Positions 1 through 10,927 of a stretch of 64,000 nt of DNA are shown piece by piece. The notes under the pieces are model-generated. The model did no database searches and was not told the origin of the DNA. It saw nothing but the letters and a program-made list of their open reading frames with translations. Both the position numbers and the translations under genes were made by a program. Source of the DNA: Theobroma cacao (Eukaryota; Streptophyta; Magnoliopsida; Malvales; Malvaceae); contig NC_030853.1 of the NCBI RefSeq assembly GCF_000208745.1, positions 14,035,346-14,099,345 on the forward strand, given 5' to 3'. Position 1 is the stretch's first letter. Every line of letters begins with the position of its first letter.

Positions 1-240
1 AATGTCCTTATAATGAGCACTTCAATAATGTTTTTTACTATTATGGGTCATTAAGAGTATAAAACTCAACCTCCCCTTCTTTGACTTAAGAGTTTCAAGC
101 GCTGGAGTGGTTGTAGCAACATTCTTATGTTGTACTTTGACTCATTAAAATTCTAGACTCAATGTCTTATTAAATGTTAAATTGAGGTTCCATCACACGT
201 GATTAAGTTATAGGGCTTGAGTCCCATTCTAGACAGCATT

Positions 241-2060
241 TCCTATGCAAGTAGATTGAATAAGTGTGTAAATTAAATAAATCTTTATATTGGCTTAAAT
301 AATCTTGCAAGCAATGGCATTAAAAACTTGATGATATAGTTTTAGCAAATGATTACTAGTAGGCTTGAAATTGGCTTTAGTTTTGAAACGACAAAATTCA
401 ATGATTTAAAGATGCTTATAAACTTAAAAGAAATATCCTTGAAATAAAATAGCTTTCCCTTAAAAGTTTTTAAAGCTTTTCTTTGAAAGATGAAATTATT
501 TGAACGCTTTAAAAACAAGTATCAGCAAAGAAGAATCAACTTTTAGAAGCAAAGTATTAATTTCTTGAAAGATAGAAAACTATATTTCTTATTTGTAATA
601 GGAAGGAATCAACTTGTCAAGGAGTGAACCATCGATTCTTACAAAATAAAAAGCTACTGGACTAGAAGAATCGAGCACTCAAGAAGCAAAAAGTCAATTC
701 TTGTTAAGGGAGAAGTATAAGGAGGAAGCACTAGATGGCAAAAGTTGACTTCTCAAGTCTCCAATGATCGATTCTTAAGGAAAAATGAAAAAAATGCTGG
801 AAACGTGTTAGAGAAGCAAAAAATGATGGAAAGCTGTTGAAGAAGTTAAATGGGAAATTTTAACGGGAAAACCAAAGTTTGAAATTTCAAAACAATGCTC
901 CAAATCTATGAAGAATCGACTTGTCAAGAAAGGAATGCTCGATTCCTACGAAATAAAATGTCTCAACCTTGAAGTATGACAAGAAAAATCAACTTCTTGA
1001 TGGACAAATGATCAATTCTTGAAGAACAGAAAGCACCAGGACTAAAGCTAAAGCATGAAGAATTGACTTCACATTAGACAATGTTCAATTCCTGAAGACT
1101 AATAGATTTGAATCAAGTGGCTCCAACGGTTTGAATTTTTTAATTCCCCTTTTCTATATAAGTAGTTAGATTTTGTGAGAGGCTATATATACCTCAAAGG
1201 GCTCCATTTTAAACAAAAGAGAAACTAAGAAAATGAGAGGAAAATGTGCTTCATTCCAAGAGAAGAGAAAAGCTTTATTCTCAAGATCATGTCTCTTTCA
1301 CTCTATAAATCCTCAAAAAATAGAGCACTAGTCGAGAGCTTAACTTCTTTTATCCTTGCTTCGTAGCCTTGTACTCAAAGATTAGCCTAGCTAGAGGCAT
1401 TTCATCTTGTGATCCTCTATTGTAAAGGTTATACCTCCTTGAAAAGGTAGATAGGTTAAACTTGAGCCTTAAAAAGCAAGCTTGGTTATACCTCAATTGC
1501 AAAAGGTAGAAAGGTTGTGCTTTAACTTGTGAAAAGGTAGTGATTTGTGATAAGTTATGCTTTAACCTTGAAAAAATAATGATTGTAAGGGTTATGCCTA
1601 AACCTACTGAGAAAGGCAGCATCTTTAATGGATTCAAACTCCTTGAAATACCATGGAGAGGGACGTAGGCACCATCAAAGCCGAACCTCTATAAAATCCT
1701 GGTTAAGTGTTTTTCTCTTTTCTTTTCTCTTTTCATTTGTTGTGATCAACTTTAAATGTGTTTATCTTGTTGATCTATGCTTAAAGTTTTGAATTTTAAA
1801 TGATCGTGATGGAAAGGAGAAAACTTTAGCTTGAAAATCCAATTCACCCCCTCTTTTGGATATATTTCACAAGCTTCTTCATCTAATAATTACAATATTA
1901 ATCAATCGACCAACATTTCAATGGTAAGTTCAACAATGAAAAAGCTGTCATCATATACTTATGTGTAGATGACATGTTAATTTTTTGTACAAATTTACAA
2001 CAACTTGAAAGTGTTGGGAAAAGTTACACAAAGGTAATGAATAATTAAAATTTTTCCTTC
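241..2060 (+). pseudogene. Copia reverse transcriptase fragment (copia-D), split by solo LTR Y1
   Basis: Two pieces of one Ty1/copia reverse transcriptase lie at about 241-356 and 1889-2060. The left piece reads KSLYWLK*, followed by KQWH and LDDIVLAND, matching the KSLYGLKQ-KQWHEKFD block that precedes the catalytic motif in this family. The right piece reads FNNEKAVII and then CVDDMLIF, the YVDD active-site block with C in place of Y. Between them sits the 1.5-kb solo LTR Y1, bounded by ATTAC duplications, so the interruption is a later insertion. Stops and frame slips occur in both pieces. No protease, integrase, RNase H or LTR of this element is recognisable nearby; upstream parts may lie left of the window. 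Family assignment is firm; piece ends are approximate. Confidence 0.75.
357..1888 (+). mobile_element. Solo LTR Y1 (Y family, probably copia-like)
   Basis: A 1532-bp LTR without internal region, flanked by perfect ATTAC duplications at 352-356 and 1889-1893. It matches Y2 (36272-37801, opposite strand) along its whole length and, more weakly, Y3 (62178-63600). Y2 ends in TG and CA; Y1 shows TA at both ends, consistent with decay. It contains TATA-like stretches near 1155 and 1187, a C-rich AATTCACCCCCTC tract near 1842 as seen at the 3' ends of many plant LTRs, and an array of short GAATCGA and TCGATTC inverted motifs between about 600 and 1100. The 95-codon open frame at 1350-1637 (minus) lies inside the LTR and is not a gene. 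Confidence 0.88.
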
Positions 2061-4402
2061 AAGCAAGTGAATCATTAGTCATTTAATGTAGATTACCCTA
2101 ACTAATAGGTAGAAGATTATTAAACCTTTAAGCCTTTGATGCCAAAATCAAAAGGTCACAATATTCTACGAATGAAATATTTATCCCACCAAGCTTAAGT
2201 TGATGCAAACCTCAAGTTGTCTAAATGTGCAACCTTCAATGATGATCCTCATAGATTCCAAGTTGAATAACACTAAAGGTGATTAGGCTTGCTTTCACTA
2301 CTGAGACTTTTTTCCTCAATCAAAGTCAATATTATTACATATCAAGAGCTTATACATGAGATGATCAATGGAAAAATACTAGACCTTGTGAAAAGGAAAC
2401 AGATAGTCTATACATATTAAATTACTCATACATAAAAGCATGACCACTGTACACAAGATATTCACTTCATACACATGATCAAAACTAGCATCTAACATCC
2501 TCCTTATGAAAACAAAAATACCACACCCTAATAACCATACCACAAAAAAACCATGAAAAAAGTGCACATAATGGAAGCTATCTTTTTCCATCAAATCCAA
2601 CCCAATAACAAACTCAACATAATGTTGCCCATCTTGTATGCATCAATGGAAATAACCTACCCATAATATTCTTTTTTACACTGAACCCAAAAATAAGATA
2701 GCATAACTCATAAAGCTCAACAAGTAGCAATGAAACAAAAAGCATAAAACTCCATAAGAACAAAAAAGCTTTGCTGATAGCCTAGTAAACGTAAAACTTC
2801 CCCAATCACCACTGTACAAAGAGAATTTTGAATCGTTCCACCCCTAATTTTTCTAAAAGTGCACAGAGTATGAACTAATGTAGTTTCGACAATCATTTTA
2901 CACAAGCTATCAATCACATTGATAAAGCACTAGAACTCCCATAATCGAAAATGTTCCTTTTGAATGTAAGACTAACAATAATGGAAAACATTCTTATCTT
3001 AGCCAGTAAGTAATTGCTTTGATCATCCAACCATTATTCATGCACTTATTCAACATCATCCACATGCCAAAACTTGTTAAGAAGACACCTAAGATAATTT
3101 GACTCACCAAAAAATTATTTATGTCTTGAAAATCACAAAATACTTCTAGATCATTAATTTGCATCTACCTCTTCAAGGTTGAGTATTCATTCAACCATTT
3201 GAGCTTCATCACATACGAGCATCAAATCGAGTTGTTCACCCCAAATTAAACATTTCCTCAACTTCTTTCCTAATTAGTACATTTTTGTTTAAAAAATCCC
3301 TATTAGATGTGGAGGCGTAAGCCATAAGGCTTTCAAGTGTTGGTTTTCCTAATAAATTTCCTATTGTATTTTTCTTATTTCCTCTTTTTTTTTTTTTGAG
3401 TTTTTCCTTTTTTCCTCCCTTTATCAACATCAAGAAGCTTACTTACCCATGCTATTTTATCACATATGTAATGGGACTCAAATTCATCCTCTTAATCTGC
3501 ATCATTTACCTCTTAATTATTTTTTTTTCAACAACCCAAACTCTTTCACCTACATTTCTAGCTATCTCTGAATTTTTGCCTTCCATCACCTTTTAGTTAA
3601 ACCCGCAATGCACCATTTAGAACCCAAAGTAAGCCACTTCATGGTTTGACTTTCTATTTGAAAGCTTTAGCCCATTTCAGTCTCAAGCATGCTATGGCCT
3701 TATCTTTAGCCCACTTCCATTATATCCCCTCTTTGACCCTTTTATTGGTTTTGATTCAGGTCTCTTACAGGAATTGTGTTGTTGTCTAACCTAATGGTTT
3801 CCCTTATTCTTTTGAAACTTATATACTTTTTTATCAATATTGGCCTAAATTTTTTTCCACCCTTTTTTTCCCATGTTTGGCTTAATATCTCTAACTTCAT
3901 TAAGTTTAATACTATTACCTAAACTAGCAGCTCATTCCCTTAGGTCGGGCTATGTAGTACTAACAGACCTTGACTCAGACTTGGATTCTTTTCTTCCTTT
4001 TGCACTTTTGTCTACTATCTTCCTCTCCCAATTCCTCAACACCCCAACTTCTTCAATGTGATGGCTCCCTCTTCATCATTTTGTGTGATAGAAATCCCCT
4101 AAACTTAACATTAACGCTATTAATAAATTTTGGTACCCCACTTCTGCAATTCTCCCCTTTAAACCGTTAAGATCTCGATCTTGTAATACCACTTATGTTC
4201 TCTACAAAGGATCTTTCCTTGATTGGGTTTCACTATTCCACTCACCATAAGTTGTGAATTTCACACAATCAGGGTGAAATTCCTCTATATGCACCTTGTA
4301 CCAATTTTCCTCAATATTCAAAAGAATATTTTCCTTTATTCTACCTTCTGAGCCAGTTAGCACCAAAAATTATTGTTGTTTCAAAGGCACAAAATTTCAA
4401 TG
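2061..4402 (-). other. Decayed low-complexity sequence, possible minus-strand retroelement ORF remains
   Basis: No intact gene seen. The minus strand between about 4400 and 3200 gives protein-like stretches rich in K, E and W in shifting frames, ending in a fragment containing RKEVEEMFNLG near 3240. This is vaguely like the C-terminal end of plant LINE ORF1 proteins but too weak to name. The longer open frames at 2379-2600 and 2717-2917 (minus) are not recognisable. The stretch is interrupted at 4403-4407 by the Athila-like insertion and seems to resume at 7832. Confidence 0.3.
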
Positions 4403-4407
4403 ATTCC

Positions 4408-4850
4408 TAATAACTCTATTTTATAGAGATATGTTGCCGCATTTTGAGCATTAAATTGGCTAAGTTCTTAAGAGTTAGGTTAAGAATTATGTATTTTAGT
4501 TGTTTACCTTAGTTTAATTTAAATCATGTTGGGCTTATTTAATTTAAGCTATTTTATTTTAGTTTTATGTTAATTTGCTTTTAGTTTAGTTAGTATTGAG
4601 TTAAGCTTGTTACTTTTATTGTGCTTGTAGGTATGCAAATAATTAGGGTTTCAATAGGTGAAAAAGAGTGCAATAGTGGCCAATGTTTCTTCTGCACATG
4701 ATTTAGTATTTTTCTCATAACTTGCATCCTAGAAGTCCGATTGGTGTAATTGTTGAACCATTGGAAATATAAAAGAGAGGGCTACAACTTTTATTTTTAC
4801 TATTTTATTCAGTTCGAAGGGGATCATAAAGAAAAATTGTCAAGAACTGG
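4408..4850 (+). repeat. Truncated 5' LTR of the Athila-like element
   Basis: Aligns with 6342 to about 6790 of the 3' LTR (same AAATTGGCTAAGTT and GTGAAAAAGAGTGCAA phrases). It begins TA instead of TG. Similarity stops at about 4850, where the 3' LTR continues but this copy switches to the element's 3' non-coding region. Confidence 0.8.
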
Positions 4851-6325
4851 CTCAACAATCTATTGACTATAAAAAACGCTTCTTATGAGGCAACCCAAGC
4901 TATATTCTTTTAGATTTAGTTGTTATTTTGTTAGTTTTTATTTCTTTTGTTTAAATAAATAGTTATAACTCCCCCTAGCTTGTTTTATTGAGTATGTAGG
5001 TTTGAAAAGCATGAAGATGAAGAGAAAGAAAATTAGAACTTTCAATGCACTAACACCATTGATAGGGGAGTTTATTTTCCTTATTTTTTTTTATCTTTTC
5101 ACATTGAGGACAATGTGCAATTTAGGTTTAGGTTAAGGTTTTATAGTTATTTGTTTTTGTGCTGCTTTTAGGTTAGTTTATTTTCATTAAATTTTTTTAA
5201 TCTTATGCATATTTTAAGATTTTAAACTAGAGTTAGTTGTGCCAATTTATTTAATTCACCATTCCAATGATGATAACCAATTATCTTGTTAATCTTTTTC
5301 ACATAGTAAGCATGAATATTGTTTGAGTGTTATGTGAATTCTTATGTTTATTGTCATGATAGGATGAGATTTCCATAATTGAGCACTATATCTCTTGCAT
5401 TGAAGTACTGTGCACCTTTAGAGAAAGCTTATGTAAATGTAAAGTTTTTAAATCATGTTTGGAGTTTTAGAATTTGTTTGACTCTTCTTTGAGGCGAAAT
5501 CATGGGCTATACTTAGAGAAATGACTTAGGCCATCTTTAGACCGATTAAGCCTTTCGAGCTAACTTAGTTACATTTTTATCCCTAGTTTACCCCTTTAAG
5601 CTTAAATTGTCCTTATCTTTGATTAAACACATGAAAAAATTAGCATAGCCTTTGAGCAATTTTCTAATTCTTTGACCCTCACTCTTAAGCATATATATTA
5701 TTTTAAGAAATATATGTTGAGCTAGTTGATGAAAAAGTGGAAAAGATAAAGTGTAGAGAAAAATGCAAAATTTTTATGAAGCATTCATCCTATTACCAAT
5801 GAAAAACACAAGTTTGGGGTATTGAATTGAGAAAAAAAATATGTTTGATGAATGAAAAGTGAAAGGAAAAGAAAAAGGTGTACTCAGTGAAAAAAATAAG
5901 GTTATATAGGTCCTAGAACAATTACGTGCTTAGAGTGATTTGAGCTACATATTATCCCATATCCTACCTTGACCCTAGCCATATGTTATAAGCTGAATAA
6001 AGTCCTAAGTATCCTTAAGTGCTAGCCTGCATTAGTGGAGAGGAAGATGAAAAGAAGTTTGCATGAACATAAACCTATCCAAAATGTAAGATATTCATTG
6101 TAAGAGATTTCACACACACATGGGAATTCATTTGAAAATGAGCTTGCATTTAAATGTAATGTGAACTTTGATAATATTTGTATTTTACTTTGAGTTTGAA
6201 AAATGAGATAATTGATGAGGAAATTAAAATGATCAATGACTTGGTGCAACCTACTTTTACTTTGATGTTTTCAACTGTGTTATGTTATTTTTATCTTAGG
6301 TTTTGCTTGAGGACTAGCAAAATAG

Positions 6326-6341
6326 TAAGTTTGAGGGTGTG
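6326..6341 (+). other. Polypurine tract of the Athila-like element
   Basis: Purine-rich run (AGTAAGTTTGAGGGTG) directly before the TG of the 3' LTR at 6342, the expected position of the plus-strand primer. Confidence 0.6.
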
Positions 6342-7826
6342 TGATAACTATATTCTATAGGGTTATTTTGCTACATTTTGAGTATTAAATTGGCTAAGTT
6401 TTTGAGAGTTAGGTTAGGAATTAGGTATTTTAGTTGTTTATCTTAGTTTAGTTTAAATCATGTTCAGCTGATTTATTTTAAGATGTTTTATTTTAGTTTT
6501 ATGTTAATTTTCTTTTAATTTAGGTAGTATTGAGTTAAGTTTATTGCTTTAATTGTGCTTGTAGGTGTGCAAAGAAAAAGGCTTCAATAGGTGAAAAAGA
6601 GTGCAAGAGTGGCCAATGTTTCTCCTGCACATGTTCTAGTATTTTTATCATAACTTGCATTATAGAAGTTCAATCAACATCATTTTTAGACCATTGGAAA
6701 TCAAAGAGAGAGGGCTACAACTATCATGTTTACCACTTTACCTAGTTCAATCGGGATCATAGAGAAAAATCATCAAGAAGTGGTGTCATGGCGCCAGCCC
6801 AGTATCTCGACATTCAGTTTTAGTGGGTTTTTAAAATACTAGGGTTTGAGGGACTATTTAAGGGGGCTTTTGAGATAAACTTCAAAGACAATTAAGCTAG
6901 GGTTCTCTAGAGAAAAAGAAGCCATCAAACATGCAAGAAAGCTAAGAAAATCAAGGAAGATTGAAGATTCAAGAATTGACAACTCTTTGTTTCTCTATCA
7001 ACTTTTGTTTTTCTTTAACTTTCTTAGACTTGTTTTGATGGATAACTTTCTTTCGATTATGTTTTTATTTTTTAGTATGAACTAATTTACTTTTTCTAGG
7101 ATTGTGTTGGATTTCAACATGTAGTTTAAATATTCATTTTTCTTTTATTTATTATGAATAGGTATAGTTTTGTTTATTCAAACCTATTCTTATTGCTTTT
7201 GATTGTCTGTCCAGTAATTGAATGATTTGAGAATCTGGATGAGACTTGACCGAGTGATTTTAGATTGGATTAAGATTTGGATAGTATATGTTCACATTAC
7301 TTAGGTGATCTTATTCACAATTAGGCTAAACAAACACCTAAATGCCATACATAGCCAAATTAAAACACTAACATAATGAACTTTGTTAAATTGGTTTCTA
7401 TAGACATATAGTGATTCAATTAAGTTAGATATTTGTGCAAGCATCTCAATGGAGACTTATGCATAGGTTTGGACTCAATGGAGACTTATGCATAGGTTTG
7501 GATTCTAAGTTAGCAAAACCACGCATGAATAATAAATATTGAGAGAAATAGATGTCATATGAAGTGTTGAATGAACCCATAATCGTAGGTTTTAATCTAT
7601 TACTTTTTTCTAGTGAATTTTTAGTTTTGGTTAATTAATTTAGTTTTTTATTCAATTTTGTTTTAATTAATTTTCTACAAAATCAAGTTACTTGAATAAG
7701 ATTGGCCTATCATAATTTTAGTATTTAATGAATAATTAGGACCAAATCGTTGTTGGATACAATTCTAAATTTATTATTTATATTACTTATTCGATATGCA
7801 TACTTACGTGTATTAAATTGACAACA
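6342..7826 (+). repeat. 3' LTR of the Athila-like element
   Basis: 1485 bp from TGATAACTA to CAACA, followed at once by the ATTCC target duplication. Contains a 29-bp tandem duplication at 7445-7502. Open frames inside it are non-coding. Confidence 0.82.
7445..7502 (+). repeat. 29-bp perfect tandem duplication inside the Athila-like LTR
   Basis: Two identical 29-bp units (7445-7473 and 7474-7502), each starting CTCAATGGAGACTTATGC. Looks like simple slippage or unequal exchange. Confidence 0.9.
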
Positions 7827-7831
7827 ATTCC

Positions 7832-8767
7832 TCTCCTATGCTAATACATTCACTAAATAGACTGACCACATTTTGAAAAATGGTGGAATTTAATGCATGA
7901 ATGAGGATCCCAAACATTAAAAATCAGCAATATCATAAACTCCAAGTCCGGTGACCAATCTTTGAAGCCACTAAACCAATGGGATAATCGCTTGCAACTT
8001 GCATCCCTATAGGCCTTCATCTGTAGATTCTTGAAAATAATCAAGAAATTTCTTCCAAAAATTTTTCTAATTTCAATATCCTCTATATACCTTTCTCATA
8101 GAAATCATCAACTATTGTATCAGAATCTAAAAAATCAATCCATTAAACAATAACACAAAAATCCGACTAGTGCAACACCTCATTGTCAACAAAACCTTCA
8201 CACCATTTTAAATCTTTAGTACTCTAAGAAGCACCCATACCAATTGTATTTTCATTGGGTTTGTTACCAATCAAGGCATCAGCATATGTCTCTTAAGGAA
8301 ATTTTTATAAACATCCAAAATAGAGATCATTCCAACACACACTAAATGAGAACTAGTTTTAATATCAATGGTCTTTGTTCTTTGAAATAGATCAAGTCAG
8401 TTAAACATCTTTTATTACAAAAAATATATTGTATAGGAAAGATTATTTTGCCTCTCATCAAGAAGTGTTTAATGGTTTGAATTCACTAACGTGCAATGCA
8501 ATTAAATAGAGGCTTCATTATATCCTAAGGTTATTCTATTAAACACATTAAATCCTTCATGCATCATAATTGTTGGGGGCAAAATAAGCCTAAAAGTGGC
8601 ATTTGCGTCACATTGTAAACATCAAATTTTGCACATTTCAAATTCTATAGGTTAAAAGGAAAAGTCAAATATTCTAAAAAATAAAATATTTTTTATTTAA
8701 TAAAAAATTTGGAAATTTCATAAGGTTAGTCGACTAACATGAAGAAATTGAGAAATTCAAATTTTTT
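7832..8767. other. Unclassified sequence, homologous to 14700-15010
   Basis: No intact gene. About 8290-8640 resembles about 14700-15010 (shared phrases include GATCATTC, ACATCTTTTA, TTCATTATAT, AGCATAATT/GCATCATAATT and a TGRCATTTGC-type phrase). The two copies flank copia-A in the same orientation. On the minus strand, 8044-7853 and about 8300-8100 give protein-like stretches (for example KDLKWCEGFVDNEVLH) in changing frames. I do not recognise the source. Confidence 0.45.
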
Positions 8768-9245
8768 TGTTGTGAAAATTGTCCAAGAATCAACAAAGAT
8801 AAAACCCAGAGAAATCAAGCAAATTGAAAAACACGAGAATTTACATGGTTCGGCCTCTTGCCTACGTCCACGAAGTAAAACTATTCTTTCTATTATTGAG
8901 AAATTAAATTACAATAAATTGACCTCTATGGTTCCCCAAACCAACCCAAGATCCTTTGCACACTCTTTCTCTATAACTTCCCAAGAACACTCACCCAAAC
9001 CACTCAAGCTCCACCTAAAGCAAAAGACAAAATTACAAGGTGTTCCCTCTCTAGAGCTCTCAAAGCACTACTTGCAATTCTAAAGCCTAGAGATCCACTT
9101 TTATAGTATAAAAGTCCAAAGTAGAATGTGATTAAGACTCGATGTGGAATAAGAAGTTTAAAACCATACAACTACTCAATGTTGTACACAAACAAGAATT
9201 CTAATCAAATAAGATCTAGAATTCTAGTCAACCTAAAACTGAACA
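8768..9245 (-). repeat. 3' LTR of copia-A
   Basis: 478 bp from TGTTGTGAAAATT to GAACA. Pairs with 14088-14565. It keeps several CG dinucleotides (near 8833, 8850, 8863, 8870) that read CA or TG in the partner. Confidence 0.88.
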
Positions 9246-9314
9246 AATCTTCACCTTTGCCTTGAATTCAAACTCCTTAAACCTTTTCCACCAGTCGCAC
9301 TTAATCGTAACTTC

Positions 9315-10206
9315 CTAACTCCACCTACTTTCCAACAACTTTAACAACTCTCCAAGCATAAGACTTTCCAAATCATTAGCCTTTATAATTACCACGACTA
9401 CACATACCGAATTCAGCATGGTCCAACACTCAATTCTACAACGCGGCCAATGCACTTGTGTAGTCATCAAGTCAATGGCATTAATTGACTTCGAAAAGAG
9501 ACCTCGACAACCCTTCCAATTCATTACTGACAAGATTTTTCGTCCTTTCACCACCGTCTACACCATCGGAACCTTCCATCACCTCCTTGGCAAATGAAAT
9601 CTCACTTTGGTAGCTATTATCTCCTATGCATTGTTCCCATCCTTTCAGGGCCTCACATTCTAGACAATACAAGCCATTATACAAATTCCCTCATCAGGAT
9701 CATGTTGCCTTGTGTGACTTTTACCACTCTATCACAAGCAAAATATCCATACCTTTTGGAGTCTAACAGGCTCAATGATATTAGAATCTTACGCATCTCT
9801 AGGACATAGGCCACACCACCCAAAGATCCCACAACCCCATCAAACATTTTGATTTTCACCACTTTAAGACCCATGACCTTCACTATTGACTTATTACCTA
9901 AAGTCAAATTCTCAGCCATCCCTTCTTGAAGTAAATCAAAACAATCTTTTTGATAACATACGTGAGTGGTAGAAGTAGAATCTAAATACCAATCATAATT
10001 TGCATCCTTATTTTCTTAGATTGCAAGGACATCATAATCATCACCTTCAGCAACGAAAGCACACTCACCTTTGTTCTTGTTACTTTAATCTCTTTTTGTA
10101 GTACAATCCCTTTTAATATGTTCATACCCTTTGCATTGAAAGCACTGAACATTGTTGGATCTAGACTTGCCACCCTTAGATCCCTTACCAGTTGACTTCC
10201 TCCTAC
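9315..10206 (-). pseudogene. Copia-A gag C-terminus, protease and GAG-pre-integrase remnant
   Basis: Minus-strand frames give, in order, a basic stretch, an intact CCHC zinc knuckle (CFQCKGYEHIKRDC), a protease-like motif WYLDSTSTTH where the usual D-S-G has become D-S-T, and a GAG-pre-integrase segment (GNMILMREFV then YNGLYCLEC). These are continuous with the gag at 13418-14040 once gypsy-B is set aside. Frames shift near 9680 and stops occur after the zinc knuckle. Beyond about 9480 the translation becomes unrecognisable, then the LTR follows; the polymerase half is deleted. Confidence 0.75.
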
Positions 10207-10211
10207 GAACC

Positions 10212-10755
10212 TGACGCAAGAGTGTCTAGGATTGTATTTTATTAAATTTAGTTTATTGCTAATTTAGTTGATTTAGGATTTATTTTCTTTATTTTATTTA
10301 GATTATGATTCTTTTCTTATTTTATTTTAATACTATTAAGAATTAGTATTTGATTAAGATAGTCATGTTCTATTTAGGAATAGAACACTTATTTTATTTA
10401 AATCTCTTATTAATCATTCTAATTGTATTAGATAACTAGAAGTTGAGTTTTAGTAGGATTTAGGCCTATAATACTATAAATAGGACCCTTAAGCTTAGTT
10501 GTAAGACATTCAGAGTTGAGAGTTAATAAATAATATTTTCTTAAGTAGGAGTGCTTATTTCTCTAGACTCTTTTAAAGAGTAAGAGGTTTTAGTATCTTT
10601 GGCCTAGCCAACCAAAGTGGGATTTTGGCTATTTTTCACCTTAGTGGGATTTTCAACCTTGCCAAGATTGGTGATTCACCTTAGTGAAGTTTTCAACCTC
10701 GCCACGATTGGTGTCTTTCACAATGCCCAGGTGTCTTTACAATGCCCCGGCGTTA
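10212..10755 (+). repeat. 5' LTR of gypsy-B
   Basis: 544 bp starting TGACGCAAGAG. Matches 12868-13412 closely. Its last two bases are TA and those of the partner CG, consistent with an original CA that decayed differently in each copy. Confidence 0.85.
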
Positions 10756-10758
10756 GTT

Positions 10759-10770
10759 TGGTATCAGAGC
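10759..10770 (+). other. Primer-binding site of gypsy-B (initiator tRNA-Met)
   Basis: TGGTATCAGAGC, complementary to the 3' end of plant initiator tRNA-Met, three bases after the 5' LTR. Confidence 0.88.
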
Positions 10771-10927
10771 GGGAGGATCATTGTTCACTGCATAAGTTAA
10801 TGTTCATTATCAAGTTTCGATACTCCCTGTTCGGGTAATTTTATTTATTGCTTTATAAGTTATATCATCATTTTTTTTTTGTTTTCTCTACATCACCACA
10901 TCATCATCATCATACAATAAAATTTCG

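Larger units (their letters stand above)
4408..7826 (+). mobile_element. Athila-like Ty3/gypsy element, internally deleted
   Basis: Flanked by perfect ATTCC duplications (4403-4407 and 7827-7831). It consists of the first part of a 5' LTR (4408 to about 4850), then sequence typical of the non-coding 3' region of Athila/Tat elements, then a complete 3' LTR. The 3' region carries GAGGCAACCCAAGCT near 4889, CATTGAGGACAATGTGCA near 5102, and GAGGACTAGCAAAATAGTAA just before the polypurine tract. All gag, pol and the primer-binding site are missing, so it is dead and non-autonomous. The deletion joins mid-LTR directly to the 3' region at about 4851. The lineage call rests on those 3' signature phrases. 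Confidence 0.82.

Noticed and set aside
1350..1637. 95-codon minus-strand frame
   Set aside because: Inside solo LTR Y1; the homologous part of Y2 does not keep the frame.
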